A stretch of 64,000 bases of DNA from Apostichopus japonicus (GCF_037975245.1 NC_092579.1:26461666-26525665), one strand, 5' to 3'; counted from the stretch's first letter, positions 24,037 through 36,424 are shown. Made by a program: numbers and translations. The notes: generated by a model from the sequence alone, not told the origin.

Positions 24037-26394
24037 ATGGCTGCTTCCATGGATGCATTCTTCGCGTCAGAGCGAGAACACAACGCAAAAGGGAATGCAG
24101 GAAAGAAGACCAAACCATGTCGGGCTTGCATGGATTTTAAAAGTTTTGCGAAAGCTCGAGGCGTCATAATGCCGACAGATACACCAGTTGAGAAAGTTCG
24201 TTGTACTTGTCTTTCAAAGTTACCCCCATTAGACCTAACGTTATACCGTGCAGGAAAATGGTTAGGCTAGAGGCCTAACGAGAAGCTTAACAATGATTAA
24301 TGTATTCTCTCCTACATATCAGGGCTATTATTAATAACGTTCCTATCCTAAATTTAAATCTATGACCACCCAGTTACCAGTTGCACATACAGAGCTCTAG
24401 GCATAAATGTGGGTTTGACTGAAGCTGTATCAAATGAAATGGTGATAGGATAATCGAAAGTTAAGATGTCAAAACTACTAGGGCTATAGGCCTAGTTAGG
24501 GTTTGTCTAAAGTTAGGCAATCTTTGTTGAATGCTTCAGTGAACAGTGTTGCCAAATTTTGCCAAGTTGGTTGCTAAAAGATAAGAACATTGGGAAAGGC
24601 AGGTTTCTGTAGAAGTGTCAACATGATTATTCAGGTTTTATTGCTTTTTTGCTCATCTCCCTGCATATTTGATTTTTTAATTCCTTTTTTTAATCAGAAA
24701 TCTGCTGCACATATGTTTTAACTGCATTAGGAACTTGGAGAAAATCTAAAACCTATTTTGGGACTTACTTTTTATAGAATGTTGATGGCATTTTACAGCT
24801 CTAATGTATCCCATACAAAAAAAAGTCCTGCATAAAATCCTGCAGGATCCTGCAGGATTTTTTGCAGGATTTGGCCACATCCTGCATGCTTATGAAGGAT
24901 TCCTGTACATGCATCATGGAATCCTGCATGCATATGAAGGATTCTTGTACGTTTGGAAGGATTCCTGTTCCATATACAGGAATCCTATGAGATTCCTGCA
25001 GGACTTTTTTGTATGGGGTTAACTAGAGAATTTACTTTATGTAGCCCACGTTATTAATGAAGAAGTAATTGTTACTTTTCAAATCACTATCTGGTTTTAC
25101 TTGCAGTTTGCCCATTCCTCCCAATTTTTACTCACTCTCCCAATTTTGGCTGTGAAAAATTTGAAAATCCCCCATTTTAATGAAAGACAGGTTGGCAGGT
25201 CTTTAATTGTAAAGGACTTTCATTTCAAGAACCATTCTTCAGGGATATTCTTGAATTATTCCAAAAAAAAATCAATATGTGCCAAACAGCCTTAAAGTCT
25301 GTAGAATTGGTGTAAAAATTCTGACTTTTAAACTTTTAGGCGATTGAGATCAGTGGGTATTACAGATGATGATCAAATCTAGAGGAGAAATTTTGCTGCC
25401 TGAATTTGACAGCTGTAAAGTTTAGATTTCTTTATAACATATTCTTTCACATTAAATAGGTACCAAAGGAACCAACCAGAGAATGTCCTCTTGACAAGGA
25501 TGAATTAGGTCGTAACACTTGGTCCTTACTACATACTACAGCGGCCTACTATCCAGATGAACCAAGTAGAAATCAGCAGACAGATATGAATCAGTTTATT
25601 CATCTATTTTCAAAGTTTTACCCATGTGACTTTTGTGCAGCAGATCTTAGGCAAGAGTAAGTTGAACAAGTTAAATTTTCAATATTTAGTTTTCAATATT
25701 AGAAATAATTTCATGTTTAGTAAGGTGGCAAGTTATGCTGAAATTACATCTTGATGAAAATTGTCAAATTATTGACTTGCTGATTTGCCTGTACTTAAGT
25801 TGGCAACCTGTTAATGTATACATGTATGTATGTATTCTAGATCCTCCTACAAGCAGGAACTCGCAAAGAAGTCTCATTGGCTAACCAAAGCCGCAAGCTG
25901 ACCAAAGTCAGTCTCTTAGATTCATATTTAACGTCCATGATAAGTAAATAAGTGATACGTAAATAAAATGATACATAAATTATACATAATCAAATAAATG
26001 ATGCGTACAAACAGTTTGATAATTTCCGTCAAGATGCCACGTCATGTGTCGTTGGACAGTCAGTCTACAACTCGTCTGTCCATTCAGGACCAACAAATTT
26101 CATTGACCATCTAGAAAGTAGACCCTATGGTTCTCCTGAGAACAGCACATTGTAGAATCAATAAACAATTTACCACTTTTAATGATTAGATGCTCTATCT
26201 TTTGCTTTGTTTTATCTTCGTGCAGTCTGAAGTCGCATCCACCTGACACCAGTAGCAGGAGTAATCTGCAGCAATGGATGTGTCGTATGCATAATATAGT
26301 CAACGTGAAACTAGGAAAACCAGAATTTGATTGTTCAAAGGTAGAGGAGAGATGGAAGGACGGCTGGAAGGATGGGTCATGTGACTGGAGTTGA
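24037..26394 (+). CDS. GFER: GFER/ALR, FAD-linked sulfhydryl oxidase
   Basis: Erv1/ALR-family oxidase of the mitochondrial intermembrane space. It reoxidises MIA40/CHCHD4 and passes electrons to cytochrome c or oxygen. Exons 24037-24195, 25460-25656 and 26226-26394 (TGA) total 525 bases, 174 residues. The ATG at 24037 has a strong context (AAGAAAATGG) and the upstream frame is closed. Family features seen: shuttle motif CRAC (28-31), active-site CxxC in YPCDFC (109-112) next to the FAD, histidine/asparagine of HNIVN (141-145), structural cysteines C138 and C155, and the C-terminal [11 protein letters not shown] tail. It lacks a long N-terminal extension, so it resembles the short ALR form. 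The exon 1 donor is AAA/GTTCGT, a weak non-consensus site, but it is the only GT that joins to exon 2 in frame. Introns carry a foldback element and a SINE fragment. Confidence 0.96.
24810..25018. mobile_element. Foldback MITE built of TCCTGCAGGA motifs, in GFER intron 1
   Basis: Inverted ends 'cccatacaaaaaaaagtcct' (from 24810) and 'aggacttttttgtatgggg' (to 25018) enclose about 170 bases of degenerate, largely self-complementary TCCTGCAGGA/GGATTCCTGTA repeats. The transcript could fold into one long hairpin. No target duplication longer than a few bases is obvious. The frame across it is an artefact. Confidence 0.7.
25836..25945 (-). mobile_element. 5'-truncated SINE copy in GFER intron 2
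   Basis: Matches 505-620, including 'gatcctcctacaagcaggaactcg', 'aaagccgcaagctgac' and 'agattcatatttaacgtcc'. The tRNA-like head seen at 665-745 is missing. Orientation is inferred from that fuller copy. Confidence 0.65.
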
Positions 26395-29106
26395 CCAATG
26401 ATGGGACAGTAGCAACACACAGTTCTATTATTTTTACTACAGTAGATGAAGATCCTTAGAAAAAGAAACCAGAAACTAACAAGAAAGTATCAAATATTGC
26501 TGCTTCAACCGGGGTTTCATCTGCAGTAATGATTATTAAAATTATATTAGAAACACAACAGACAATGCTAAATATACTGCTAGTGGGTACAGAGTAAACA
26601 GCATTCGAGGGATATGTCACAAGTTTAAAAGAGGTGGAAAGTTAGTGGGAAAGTGCAATGAATAGGGGTCATAAAGAGGGAGGGGGATGGGAATTTCATC
26701 TCTTTTAACCAACCCAGGCGAGGTTGAAATATTTAATACTTTCTTGTAAACTTTGTTCTTCGTTTGTCTCTGTTCCTATTTTTCCAAGGAATTACATTTC
26801 ATAAAAAAATTTACATATCGGTGTACACATGTTTTATCTTCATTTCAAATAGCGTATACCACATCCAACATGTCTGCTCTAATGACGAGAGTAAAGTGTG
26901 CAGGGTGTTAACCATTTACTGATTATACTGTACTTTGCTTCAAATGGAGACTGGATTTGTAATGTTTTGTAAAGTTTTGTACTCTACACTATAGTTGTCT
27001 CCAGCAGTTGTATTTTTGCATCAATTATCTCTAAACTGTGGTTGCTTTAATTACACCATACTACAGTTAGGTATAAATATTGCATTTCAAGATGGAAACC
27101 TTTGTAATTATTCCAACTCCTAGTATACTCATTCACTAATACAGGTGAACTGTTTTGCAGTGGTTACATTCTCTGCTGAACATTTACTATTTTCCTGGTG
27201 TAAAACCCACTAGAAACCAGAATTTCCTCATCTTTAAGTCAGTTCAACTATTTGCTGATATTTTTGCCTGCCACCGAAGATGAAAATCTGCATCATGTAA
27301 AATAACGTAAATTTTGAGTTAAATCTATTCTGCTCATTATTTCAGTGTCTGTTATGTTACTGTAAATCAAATTGCATGATTTCAACTGCCCACAAACTGC
27401 TTGAAAACAGACTTGTGTGATTGAACAAGAAAATTTTCCTGTATCTTCAATGTTGCAAGATTGACTCAGTCATATCTGGAAATCAGAAAGTTAACACTCG
27501 TGGAATAGTTATTCTTATTGAGTATATAATTAAAATTCCATTCCAAATATATATGATTATGACATTTAATGGTATATTTTTATTCATTTCTAATTTTTTG
27601 ATGCAAATCTTAACCTTTGCAACCATGATGTTATGGGTGTGCATGTGTGTGCATGTGTCTGTATGTTAGAGGTAGGCTGCCCATGTATGGAATTTTGCAG
27701 TTTGTAGACCAGATTAGGAAGTTTTGGAATGGGGCATAATAAAGAGAGAATATAGACAAAATTGCATAAAGGAGTGAATAGTAGTATACTATAAACACTG
27801 GCATAACACCACCATCATTAAATCAGGACCCAGGATTTCTCGGGGCAAGAGGAGGGGGTGGGGGGGGGGGGTAGGTATTACCAGCGTAAAACATAAATGG
27901 CTATCAAAACCGGAAACCAACAGGCGTGGTGATTCCCTTTCATGTTTCATGTTTCCTAACTACATGTAAACAAGAAGTTTGATCCACATACCAAATTTGA
28001 AGTTCGTCCAAGCTTTAAATTTAAAGTTATCACGTTAATAAGGTTTCAGAAGTTGCCCACTACTCAATTGACATTTGACATTCACAGAAAACAACCTGGT
28101 TCTTGTTCTTATTAATGTGAATCTACGTGTATTATCATACGAAATGGTAAAGTTCCTGCAAGGTTAAAGTTTGGAGTTAACCCGGTTACAATATGTTCAT
28201 GTTTGAACTCAGGTGACTAGAAGAAAGTGAATTGCTACCAGAATTGGCATAGTACACTCATCCATCATATTCCTAAAAATGGCCAAGGGAAATCACATCA
28301 TCGAGTGGTAACCTTGATGACTTCAAATTGATGAGGAAGGTAGATGAGAGAAAAAAGGGGGGGGGGGGGGGTAATGGCTGTGTAAACTGGCATCGGCATG
28401 TTTGCATCGATATAATGTTATAACGTGTTATAACAGTATATCATATGTGGATTACATAACCTCTAAATGTCATATATCCCGTGAATGTTATCTCGTATCA
28501 TTTAGAAAACACGCAGTCATTAGAGCTGACATTGGAATCTTGAGCTTAATAACCTTTAATATTAGTAATATTCCTTTAGCTTTTCGCAGGTCATAACTTG
28601 AATGCTTCTCGCCATACTTGCGTCAATAATGGGTGCAACGTAATGTGGTTTTCAGGCGACTCAATTCTAACACCAGCGCCCCAATAGTTATACAAACATT
28701 TTGGTGTATAATTAGATATAAACTCAACTTTTTGATTTTGCATGTGTGATTGAGAAGGTGTTTACCCGTAGCAGTGTTCTTATTCTTTCCCGGCTAAAAT
28801 ATAAAACAGAATCCCCCTGACTGAGCCCGATTGACGATGAGGGTGGTGGGGCCATGTCCTCCAACGCCCACCCAAGTGTTGTACCTATAATTTAGCACCT
28901 GTGGGACTGAACTTCTGCCATGCAATTTGAAGCCAAGTAGGCTTATTTATCTGAGAGAAATTAATTATTTACCGTCTCAAATGGAAAGAACATATTTAAG
29001 GGTGCTCAAGTAAATTAATGATTCTTGGTCAGTTTATCATAATGTTTAAATTAGTACCAATATTTACGTAAATGGTTGTTCCAACTACCGACGTTGTACC
29101 TGCTGT
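26395..29106. other. GFER 3' region and intergenic DNA
   Basis: No gene recognised. ATTAAA at 26535-26540 and AATAAA at 27738-27743 are possible GFER polyadenylation signals. Poly-G tracts lie at about 27855-27871 and 28358-28371, and a TGTG-rich patch at about 27636-27664. The rest is unremarkable AT-rich sequence. Confidence 0.4.
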
Positions 29107-29546
29107 GCCATAACCAGTGGCGGAGCTAGGGGTATTGGTCAAGGGGGGGGGGCGAGAATGGTCTGCCAGGGGCGCATCCGGCACTATCTAAGCGGAGCGC
29201 CACACATGTTGGCGCGGAGCGTACCGAAATTTTTGAGTAAAGATACTCCCTAGATCGCCGGAAATGACCCTTTCCGCAATCAGAATCGAGGAAATAATTT
29301 CAGCGTATGCTCAGTTTGGGAAAAAAATATTCGCTTGCGGGCCTTGCTAATTTGCAGATAAACGAAGAATAAACAGGTGTCATCGCCAAAAAAATGTGAC
29401 AAATGTCAATAGGTAGATGAGAGCACAATAAAAAAGTCAATAATCGCGAATAAGTAAAAAGTGGAAAAAGCTGAAAAGGGCGCCAGCAGTCCATTTGAGT
29501 TCGTCGGGGGGGGGGGGGGTTGCATCCGCCCCCTCGAACTGTATGG

Positions 29547-30656
29547 CAGGCGCGGCGGAACGGAAAAATTATTGGGGGGGGGGGCTAATGTGTGGAGACT
29601 ATCTAAGCGGAGCGCCACCATCGGTTGGCGCGGAGCGTACACGGAAAAAAATTTGGTTTTTTTCAAACCCCCAGATGGCCGGAAACGGCACTTCCCGAGT
29701 GTTTTATGCTGCGAATACCTAGCCCTAAAATATGGGTCTCAAGCCTGCAATTTCTCAGATTGCACGTAAAAGTCTGTAAAAACATTGTAATTTGTATATT
29801 CGATGGTGTTTTAAGAGAGTAGCTATTACTCGTAGTGTACTCGCAAAGACGTTTTTGAGCGTAGTAAGGGCAGTGGCGGAGCTAGGGGTATTGGTCAGGG
29901 GGGGGGGCAAGAATGGAGTCTGTAGGGGCGCTTTTGACACTATCTAAGCGGAGCGCCACCACAGGTTGGCGCGGAGCGTACAGAAAATTTTTGAGTAAAG
30001 TTACTCCCTAGATTGCAGGAAATGACCCTTTCCGGGCCTTGCTAATTTGCAGATAAACGGAGAATAAATAGGTGTCGTCGCCATTTTGTCGGAAAATTAC
30101 ACCAACAGAATATGACAAATGTCAATAGGTACTGTATATGAGAGCGCAATAAAATAGTCAATAATCGCGAATAAGTTAAAAGTAGTGAAAAGCTGAAAAG
30201 GGCGCCAGCAGTCCATTTGAGTCCGTCAGGAGGGGGGGGGGGGATCCGCCCCCTTACTGTATATATGGACGCTCCGCCACTAAGTAAGGGGATGTTGGAG
30301 AACTGGCTGAAATGAGGCAAGTCATTGGCCTAAGACGAAGTTGTGTTACGCTTACCGGTACTCACACTCACTGCTTCCACTTTTCACGGGGCGTGAAGAC
30401 GCGGTTGGGGTGACAATGTGGTCTATAGCCAGGGGACGGGCTGAGAGACCAGGGTCCCCCAGCAATTACTAAAATTATTACACCTATAAAGTATACGTGT
30501 GCATCGGACAGATCGACAAGTATGCATTGAAAAATGGGCAGATGCACGTTTCGGAGCCTTGGTAAATATTGGGGGGGCTTATCATGCATTTGCCCCCTCA
30601 ACTTTTTCATTGGGGGGGCTGAGCCCCCCCAAGCCCCCCCGGTTCCGCCGCCACTG
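29547..30656. mobile_element. hAT-type element (middle member of the nest), 8-bp target duplication
   Basis: Ends CAGGCGCGGCGGAACGG (left) and CCGGTTCCGCCGCCACTG (right), flanked by 'ctgtatgg' on both sides (29539-29546 and 30657-30664). It is inserted close to the right end of the outer element. It carries its own copy of the hairpin core near 29605-29640 and is itself interrupted by the element at 29871-30282. Without that insert it is about 690 bases. No transposase ORF. Confidence 0.88.
29871..30282. mobile_element. hAT-type MITE (innermost member of the nest), 8-bp target duplication
   Basis: Begins CAGTGGCGGAGCTAGG and ends GACGCTCCGCCACTA, with 'agtaaggg' on both sides (29863-29870 and 30283-30290). 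At 412 bases it is the same family as the outer element, sharing 'gggtattggtca', the hairpin core, 'cctttccgggccttgctaatttgcag' and 'gcgccagcagtccatttgag'. The family therefore stayed active, or was re-mobilised, after the middle element had landed. Confidence 0.9.
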
Positions 30657-30740
30657 CTGTATGGACGCTCCGCCACTGGCCATAACCCATCGAGAGATGC
30701 AAGCTGATTTACGAAATATAACATGCTGCGTTATTTTATT

Positions 30741-31109
30741 CAAGGGCGTTGGAACCTGGGGGGCGCCAGCCCCCCAGTGAAAAATATGGAGGGGCGGAAG
30801 TATCATTCCGCCCCCCTCCCCGCTTCGCAAGTCAGAAAACCCCTTTTTCATTTCCAAATGAGAAAAAAATCTCATTTGGAGCACCAAATTGCATCTAAGG
30901 CCAGGTGAAAATGCAAAATTATATACAAAATGGAGTGGGTGGGTTGAAGTGTACTATATTGCACCAAATTGCATCTGAGGCCACCTGGAAATGCAAAAAT
31001 TCCAAAGGGGGAGGGGGTGTCCCTCCCCCTCCCCCTCCCCCTCCCCCAAGCCGGCCATCAGTCTTCAGCCCCCCCCCCCCACACTCAAAAGTACCTTCCT
31101 ACGCCATTG
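30741..31109. mobile_element. hAT-like MITE (AGGGCGTnGGAA family), copy 1, 8-bp target duplication
   Basis: Ends CAAGGGCGTTGGAACC and TTCCTACGCCATTG, flanked by 'attttatt' at 30733-30740 and 31110-31117. The interior has a hairpin 'ccaaatgag'...'ctcatttgg' and two copies of 'gcaccaaattgcatct' with 'ggcca'. It closely resembles the element at 42031-42374. Long C-rich and G-rich runs generate spurious Pro/Gly frames. Confidence 0.88.
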
Positions 31110-31117
31110 ATTTTATT

Positions 31118-33100
31118 TACATAACGGAACATAGCGCTCACGCACTCCAAGAGGGTCCTTAACTGTGTAGCGCAAGAGCCTGTTTTTGTGTTTTGACCTG
31201 TATCTTCATGGGTATTAGTCAATCATTTTGGACCATCCACATTTTGAAATCTTAAACTGTTAGCTTTCAGGTGGTGTATGCCTTAATCCATATATATTTC
31301 GGTAACCTTACGCCAATTTTTAATTAAAAAAGTGATTTTAGGACATTTTCAATGAGAGTACACTTGAAAACACTAGTTTTTTCTGCACTGTGGGTGCTAT
31401 TTGGCACCGTAACTTTTGTATGCGAAGTCCTATAATCCCAGTTCAAACGGTGAATTAAACTATAAATATTCATAACGTTTTCTACCGATTCTTAACTAAA
31501 TTGACCAATGAGAACATTACGCCAATTTGCAAATTAAAAAGCAATTATGGGATATATGGGAGGGATATTTCCTTTTGTTTCCCTTTGTTCTCAATCGACA
31601 TGACGTGACAGTACTGCACTCGGCACACATTGGTGAATGTACAGTCAAGTAGTGTTGTTGTTGTCTTCAATTTATCGTGATATCCTGAGTTATTGTTAGA
31701 TTCAACTCAAAATACTTCTCAGTAAATTTCGAAAGACTTTATTCAATTTATTGTAATTTCGGTTGAAAATAATACCTCCAAAGTGGCATTTTCTGTATCT
31801 TTTGGAACCTGTTTCTGACCACGCGAAGCAACGGCGAAACGACTAAGTTGGAACGTACCAAACCACAGTATATGTGGGGTATGTAGTTGTTCTAAAGACA
31901 TTAGTTCTGCACTGTGTATTTTGGCTTTTTCTTGATTTTTGACGTCTCATTTCTCAGCAATTAAACATTCTACTACCTTTCTATCACATATGCCTATAGA
32001 GTCTATCCCATAAAACACGAATAAGAATAATTAGGCTACAAAAACATTGTCTTGTGGAGTTGGATCAATTTAAGAGTGTCAAAATATTCGATTTTTATAT
32101 TTGTCACTACAAAATGTGCTAGGTTTAGTGATAAATTGTTCCTAAATCATTGCTTCAGGGTACTTGATTCTTTCAGAGGTTATTATGTCTAGTACAAGCA
32201 ATACAAAATAATAATTACAATGCTTTCCTATAATATATTTGCAAGTTGTGCAGCTCTCAAGTTGCTATTTCATGCTGCGATTCAGCATGAGGGAGGAAGG
32301 GGTTTTTATTCCATTTTTTTACCAAAGTAACCATGTTAGAGCTGTAAGGATTTTATCCTTTAATGATAAGTATAAAGTTCTTACACCTTGACAAATTTCT
32401 GGGTTCTAGCTATTCTCAATATTAATTTATGAAATTGTTAAGTTGCTCCGATGTACAAAAGAGGTCGTCTTTGACAGCCAATAACTCAAAACGCGTCATC
32501 AGGGGCGGATCCAGGGGGGGGGGGGAGCACTGTATTTTTTTGGTAATTTCACTATGTCGTCGAATATAATTTGTTGAAAATTTGTTGTTTTCACCTTTGT
32601 TACATTAACATAGCTTTTGTAGTTAGTATTCTATGTAGCCTATCAAGCAGATAACTTATACTCAGTTGCTTACTCGCTTAACCAGAGTTTTTGCCTGTTT
32701 TGATGTTCCACATGTTTTGAGCCTGGGTATTGTACTTCAAGGTCATTCAATTCAATACTGTGCAGATTTCAATGTCGTATAAACTATTTGCAATTTACTC
32801 GTCTGCTTTAGTTCATTTAATAAAAAGACTTTACTATAAATGAATTTCAAACAATATATATTATATACTGTGTGTACAGTACATAATTGTTCTGCATGTG
32901 TTGTACAGTGTGTATTGGTGCTAGGTGTAAACATAGTATTGTGGCATTCAAAGTGGCATATAACCCCACGCAATAATACACATTACGAACTACTGTATCC
33001 ACGTAGCAAGTTTATTGTAGGATAATTCTGGTTTATTGTGAAATTTTTGGACTTTAATACATTTGACAATAAACTGACGGACAATTTAAACTTTCATATT
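31118..33100. other. Non-coding intergenic DNA
   Basis: No gene or complete element recognised. At 32504-32525 'caggggcggatccagggggg' looks like a lone left end of a hAT-type element, but no partner end was found downstream. The remainder is AT-rich and apparently unique within the window. Confidence 0.35.
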
Positions 33101-33104
33101 TTGT

Positions 33105-33170
33105 AAGACAGCCAGATGTGCAGTGGCCTTAGAACAAATATCGTTATCTGCACATCTGGCTGTCTTTTTT
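33105..33170 (+). other. Perfect 19-bp stem hairpin followed by T-run
   Basis: 'aagacagccagatgtgcag' (33105-33123) and its exact reverse complement (33148-33166) enclose a 24-base loop, and a run of six T follows within the stem end at 33165-33170. The shape resembles a pre-miRNA-like or RNA polymerase III-terminated hairpin, but a decayed inverted-repeat element is equally possible. Confidence 0.45.
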
Positions 33171-35285
33171 AAAGTATATGTCTTAATGATTTTCTTAGGA
33201 TGTGTATTTAACAAAATTATCTTCATTTTAATGATTGCAATGTGTACTTCAAGGAACACCAGGCCAATATTTCGTCTATAAATTTATTGTATGAACTAAT
33301 AAAGATATATGTTTGGCCAATTAATGAAGAACCCAATGGATTCTTCTGTGATCTTCACAAGGTTATATTTATCGGTTACGTAAGAACCAATGTAAAACTT
33401 GCTACTTTCACGGTGTCAAGACTGGGAATTACGTATAAGCAATGATCTGGGAACAAACAGAATGCTCAAACTATGAACATGCACCGAAGCAGGAGGAGGG
33501 ACGCATAGGGTAGTGCCGCCTTTTGTGAAAACCTCCGGTGGGGCGATGCTACCACCCGGAGGATAACGTAGCCTTTGGCGCCCGTTTCCCCAGCGGCAGG
33601 TCTGCTGCACCTTAATCCATAAATTAAACGTCCTCCACATTGACAGCTTGTTTCGGTTGATGAAATATACTCTTTTCCCCCTTTCTTAAGAAATAAATAA
33701 CTAAAAAGAAGGCTTGCTATCTGGTAAAGTGCGAACGGCCCTCTTGATGAAATTTAAGTGACGAAGCCGTAGCTGTTGGGGGGGGGGGGGGGGTAGGAAG
33801 GGTGCGAAAATGCCACCAAGTTTTTGATCATGCCATTATATAAATTTAATTGCCCTTTTGTTAACACGGGTAACAACTCACACCCATCCCTCCCCTGTTT
33901 TGTTTTTAAGGCAGCCCTCTTTCATGCACAGACAAAATGTGCAGCCTTTTCATAGTAGGATTTACATGCGGCATGCAGCTTTCAGAGCCTGCAGGTGAAT
34001 TCATGTGAATATATAGGTTTCATGATGGAAGCAGCACTTCCATGCTTCTCTATGCCCTTTATATGATCCATAAATTGGTATATGTGTAATTCTTAATTCT
34101 TCCAGTGAATATATATTTTCCGTCATTATTTTGCTTGCCTGAACAAAATGAGCAAAGTTTAAAGATGGTAGTCTAAATACGACTGTTTTCCTGCATTCCT
34201 TCCTCTAACTGTGCATAAAGTAATATACCTTGGACATATTCTTAGTTTTGATACTTTATAGTCCAAGAGAGAAAGAAAAGGGGAAAAAGAATGGTTATAG
34301 CAATGTTTGATAATGAATGGTCCTTTCAAGGCCAAGTTCGATAACGACAGTGCAGGGCCTAATTATTTTAAAGCCTCGTTATGCATTCAATGTTGATGTT
34401 CTAAGCAATCTTTTTTCTGTGTTTTTTTTCTGGTTTGCGTATATACTCATAATCACACAATCATGACGATGTACTTTCTTGTCAAAATTGCCACTTCTTC
34501 GCAGACGTCGAGAGAACAAAATTCAACAAACACATCCTTGTTTTCAGTATAAAACAAACCAACATTATTCGGATGTATTCGCGACCAGATATTGAGTCTT
34601 TCTCTACATTAGGCTATATGCTGGGGTATTGATTTCCATTTCCACTCTGAAATGTGGTCAAACCATAGTCAATGAATTGGAACCCTAGGATAGGAAACCC
34701 AAAAAATATTAACTCTAAAGATGTATACCGTTCGAGGAACATTAACATATCCTTATATGTATGATGCTTATCTCCCGTCCCCGTCTCCCCCCCCCCTCTC
34801 CCCTCAACCGAAGTCCCACCCAAAGTAAACAAAGCGTCATGCAACGACCGTTGCACTTTTAACAATCAAACTCTGATACATAAAAAGTTGTGGTTTGGAC
34901 TGCTACCTATTGAGTCAACGCCTCTTACAAAACTATAATGATGTGATTGTCATTTCGTGTTAGAATGATAGAATACTGAACAGTTTAACAAGGATGCGGT
35001 TAAACTAGTGTAGACAATATAACACATTCAAAGAATACAGTTTCGAATTGAGCGAATTAACTTATTTAACCTGTACTATAAACAATGTCATTTCGGTATA
35101 TTTCCGTCACACAAACGTGTGGGACACGCTGGATGAACACGGTGAAAAACAATAAGGGAGTAATCTTCCTTCTTGCAAATGTTGTATATTGATCTATAAG
35201 GAATAGAACAATGGTAACAGGCTATGGAAAACCCGATCACAGTTGCGTTTATGCATGTAAAGAAAACAATATTTATTTTTAAAAT
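33171..35285. other. Intergenic DNA with a long poly-G tract
   Basis: No gene recognised. A poly-G run of about 17 bases lies at about 33778-33794, and a C-rich run at about 34788-34798. The rest is AT-rich, without copies elsewhere in the window that could be seen. Confidence 0.35.
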
Positions 35286-35309
35286 GATGCCACGCGTGAC
35301 GTTCCGTGT

Positions 35310-35880
35310 TGAAATTTTGAACCGGGGTTCAACTGGAATTTTCTATATGGAAATTGTCCCATATTTGAACTAGGTTGAAATGGGTGAACTGGGGTTCCCA
35401 ACTGGTTCACCAATGAAACCTAGTTCAACGCCAACAGGGCAATTTCCCCAGTAAACATAGTTTTCAAACCCAGTTGGGCTTGTGAAAACCAGTGAAACCT
35501 AGTTAAACCCCAGCTTGGTCAGTACACCAGCCAATAGTCCAAACCCAGTTGGGCCAGTGCAAAACCAATAAAAAAAACCTAGTTCAACCCCGATTAGGGC
35601 AAGTTCACCAGTCAACATATAGTTCAAACCCAGTTGGGCTAGTGCAAAAACCAGTGAAACCTAGTTGAAGCCCAAATGGATCATAGTTCAAATTCAGTTG
35701 GGCCTGAACAAACCCAGTTGAACATTGTGTAAAACCAGTTGAACCTAGCTCATGCACAGCATAGTCCAGTTGGAACCCAGTAAGACCCAGTTAAACACAG
35801 TTAAAAACCAGTTAAACATAGTAGGCCCTAGTAGAACCTATGTTGATTTTTTAACTGGGTTCTACTGGAATTTCTACCAG
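35310..35880. repeat. Degenerate CCAGTTGAACC / CTAGTTCAAC array
   Basis: About 560 bases made of short variable units around 'aacccagttgggcc', 'gaaacctagttcaacccc' and 'aaaccagtt'. The array begins with GGGGTTCAACTGGAATTTTCTA and ends with the similarly oriented 'gggttctactggaatttctac', framing the units. No coding potential; the unit period is irregular. Confidence 0.75.
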
Positions 35881-36269
35881 GGATTCACAGCACAATGTGA
35901 ACAATTTGCCTATTATTGCTTTATCGTTACGAAATTACGGTGTACCAGAAGGACATTGAAAAAGTTCAGACATTTTGTTCTATGAAATTTCAACGGCTCA
36001 TATCGAAATTTTTACTTTTGATCTTGACATTTACAGGTCTCAATGTTTATCCATAAACGTCAGTCAAGTCCTATATTGAAACCTACTTCGTCCTCACATG
36101 TGTTCCCCCTTCGCGCTAGTAGTTAACTAACTAACAGTAGTTTACAGTTTGATACTGGCTGTATATAACGCTAAATGAAGTTTATACTGGAAGCTTATCA
36201 TGAACATGCAGTGTAATATGTAAACATGGGTATGGGGAAAAACACAATTCACGCAATAAATATCTGTAT

Positions 36270-36286
36270 CTATATCTGTATCTATA

Positions 36287-36382
<96 letters not shown>

Positions 36383-36383
36383 T

Positions 36384-36421
<38 letters not shown>
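36270..36421. repeat. (TA)n / (TATC)n microsatellite
   Basis: Near-pure TA dinucleotides interrupted by 'taaataaa' and 'gatagata', preceded by 'tgtatctatatc' units. Minus-strand Ile/Tyr frames here are artefacts. Confidence 0.97.

Positions 36422-36424
<3 letters not shown>

Larger units (their letters stand above)
29115..30678. mobile_element. hAT-type MITE (outer member of a three-level nest), 8-bp target duplication
   Basis: Ends CAGTGGCGGAGCTAGG (left) and GACGCTCCGCCACTG (right) are inverted repeats. Both sides carry the identical octamer 'gccataac' (29107-29114 and 30679-30686). The element proper is about 446 bases (29115-29546 plus 30665-30678), interrupted by a second element. Its body has the family hairpin core 'agcggagcgccac'/'ttggcgcggagcgtac' and the tract 'gggcgccagcagtccatttg', both shared with the innermost copy at 29871-30282. 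Confidence 0.9.

Noticed and set aside
24804-25022. 72-codon frame with repeated LHAYEGFLY
   Set aside because: Lies in the foldback TCCTGCAGGA element inside GFER intron 1; repeated residues follow the DNA repeat.
29461-31162. Gly/Pro-rich frames on both strands
   Set aside because: All lie in the nested hAT-type elements and read their poly-G/poly-C runs.
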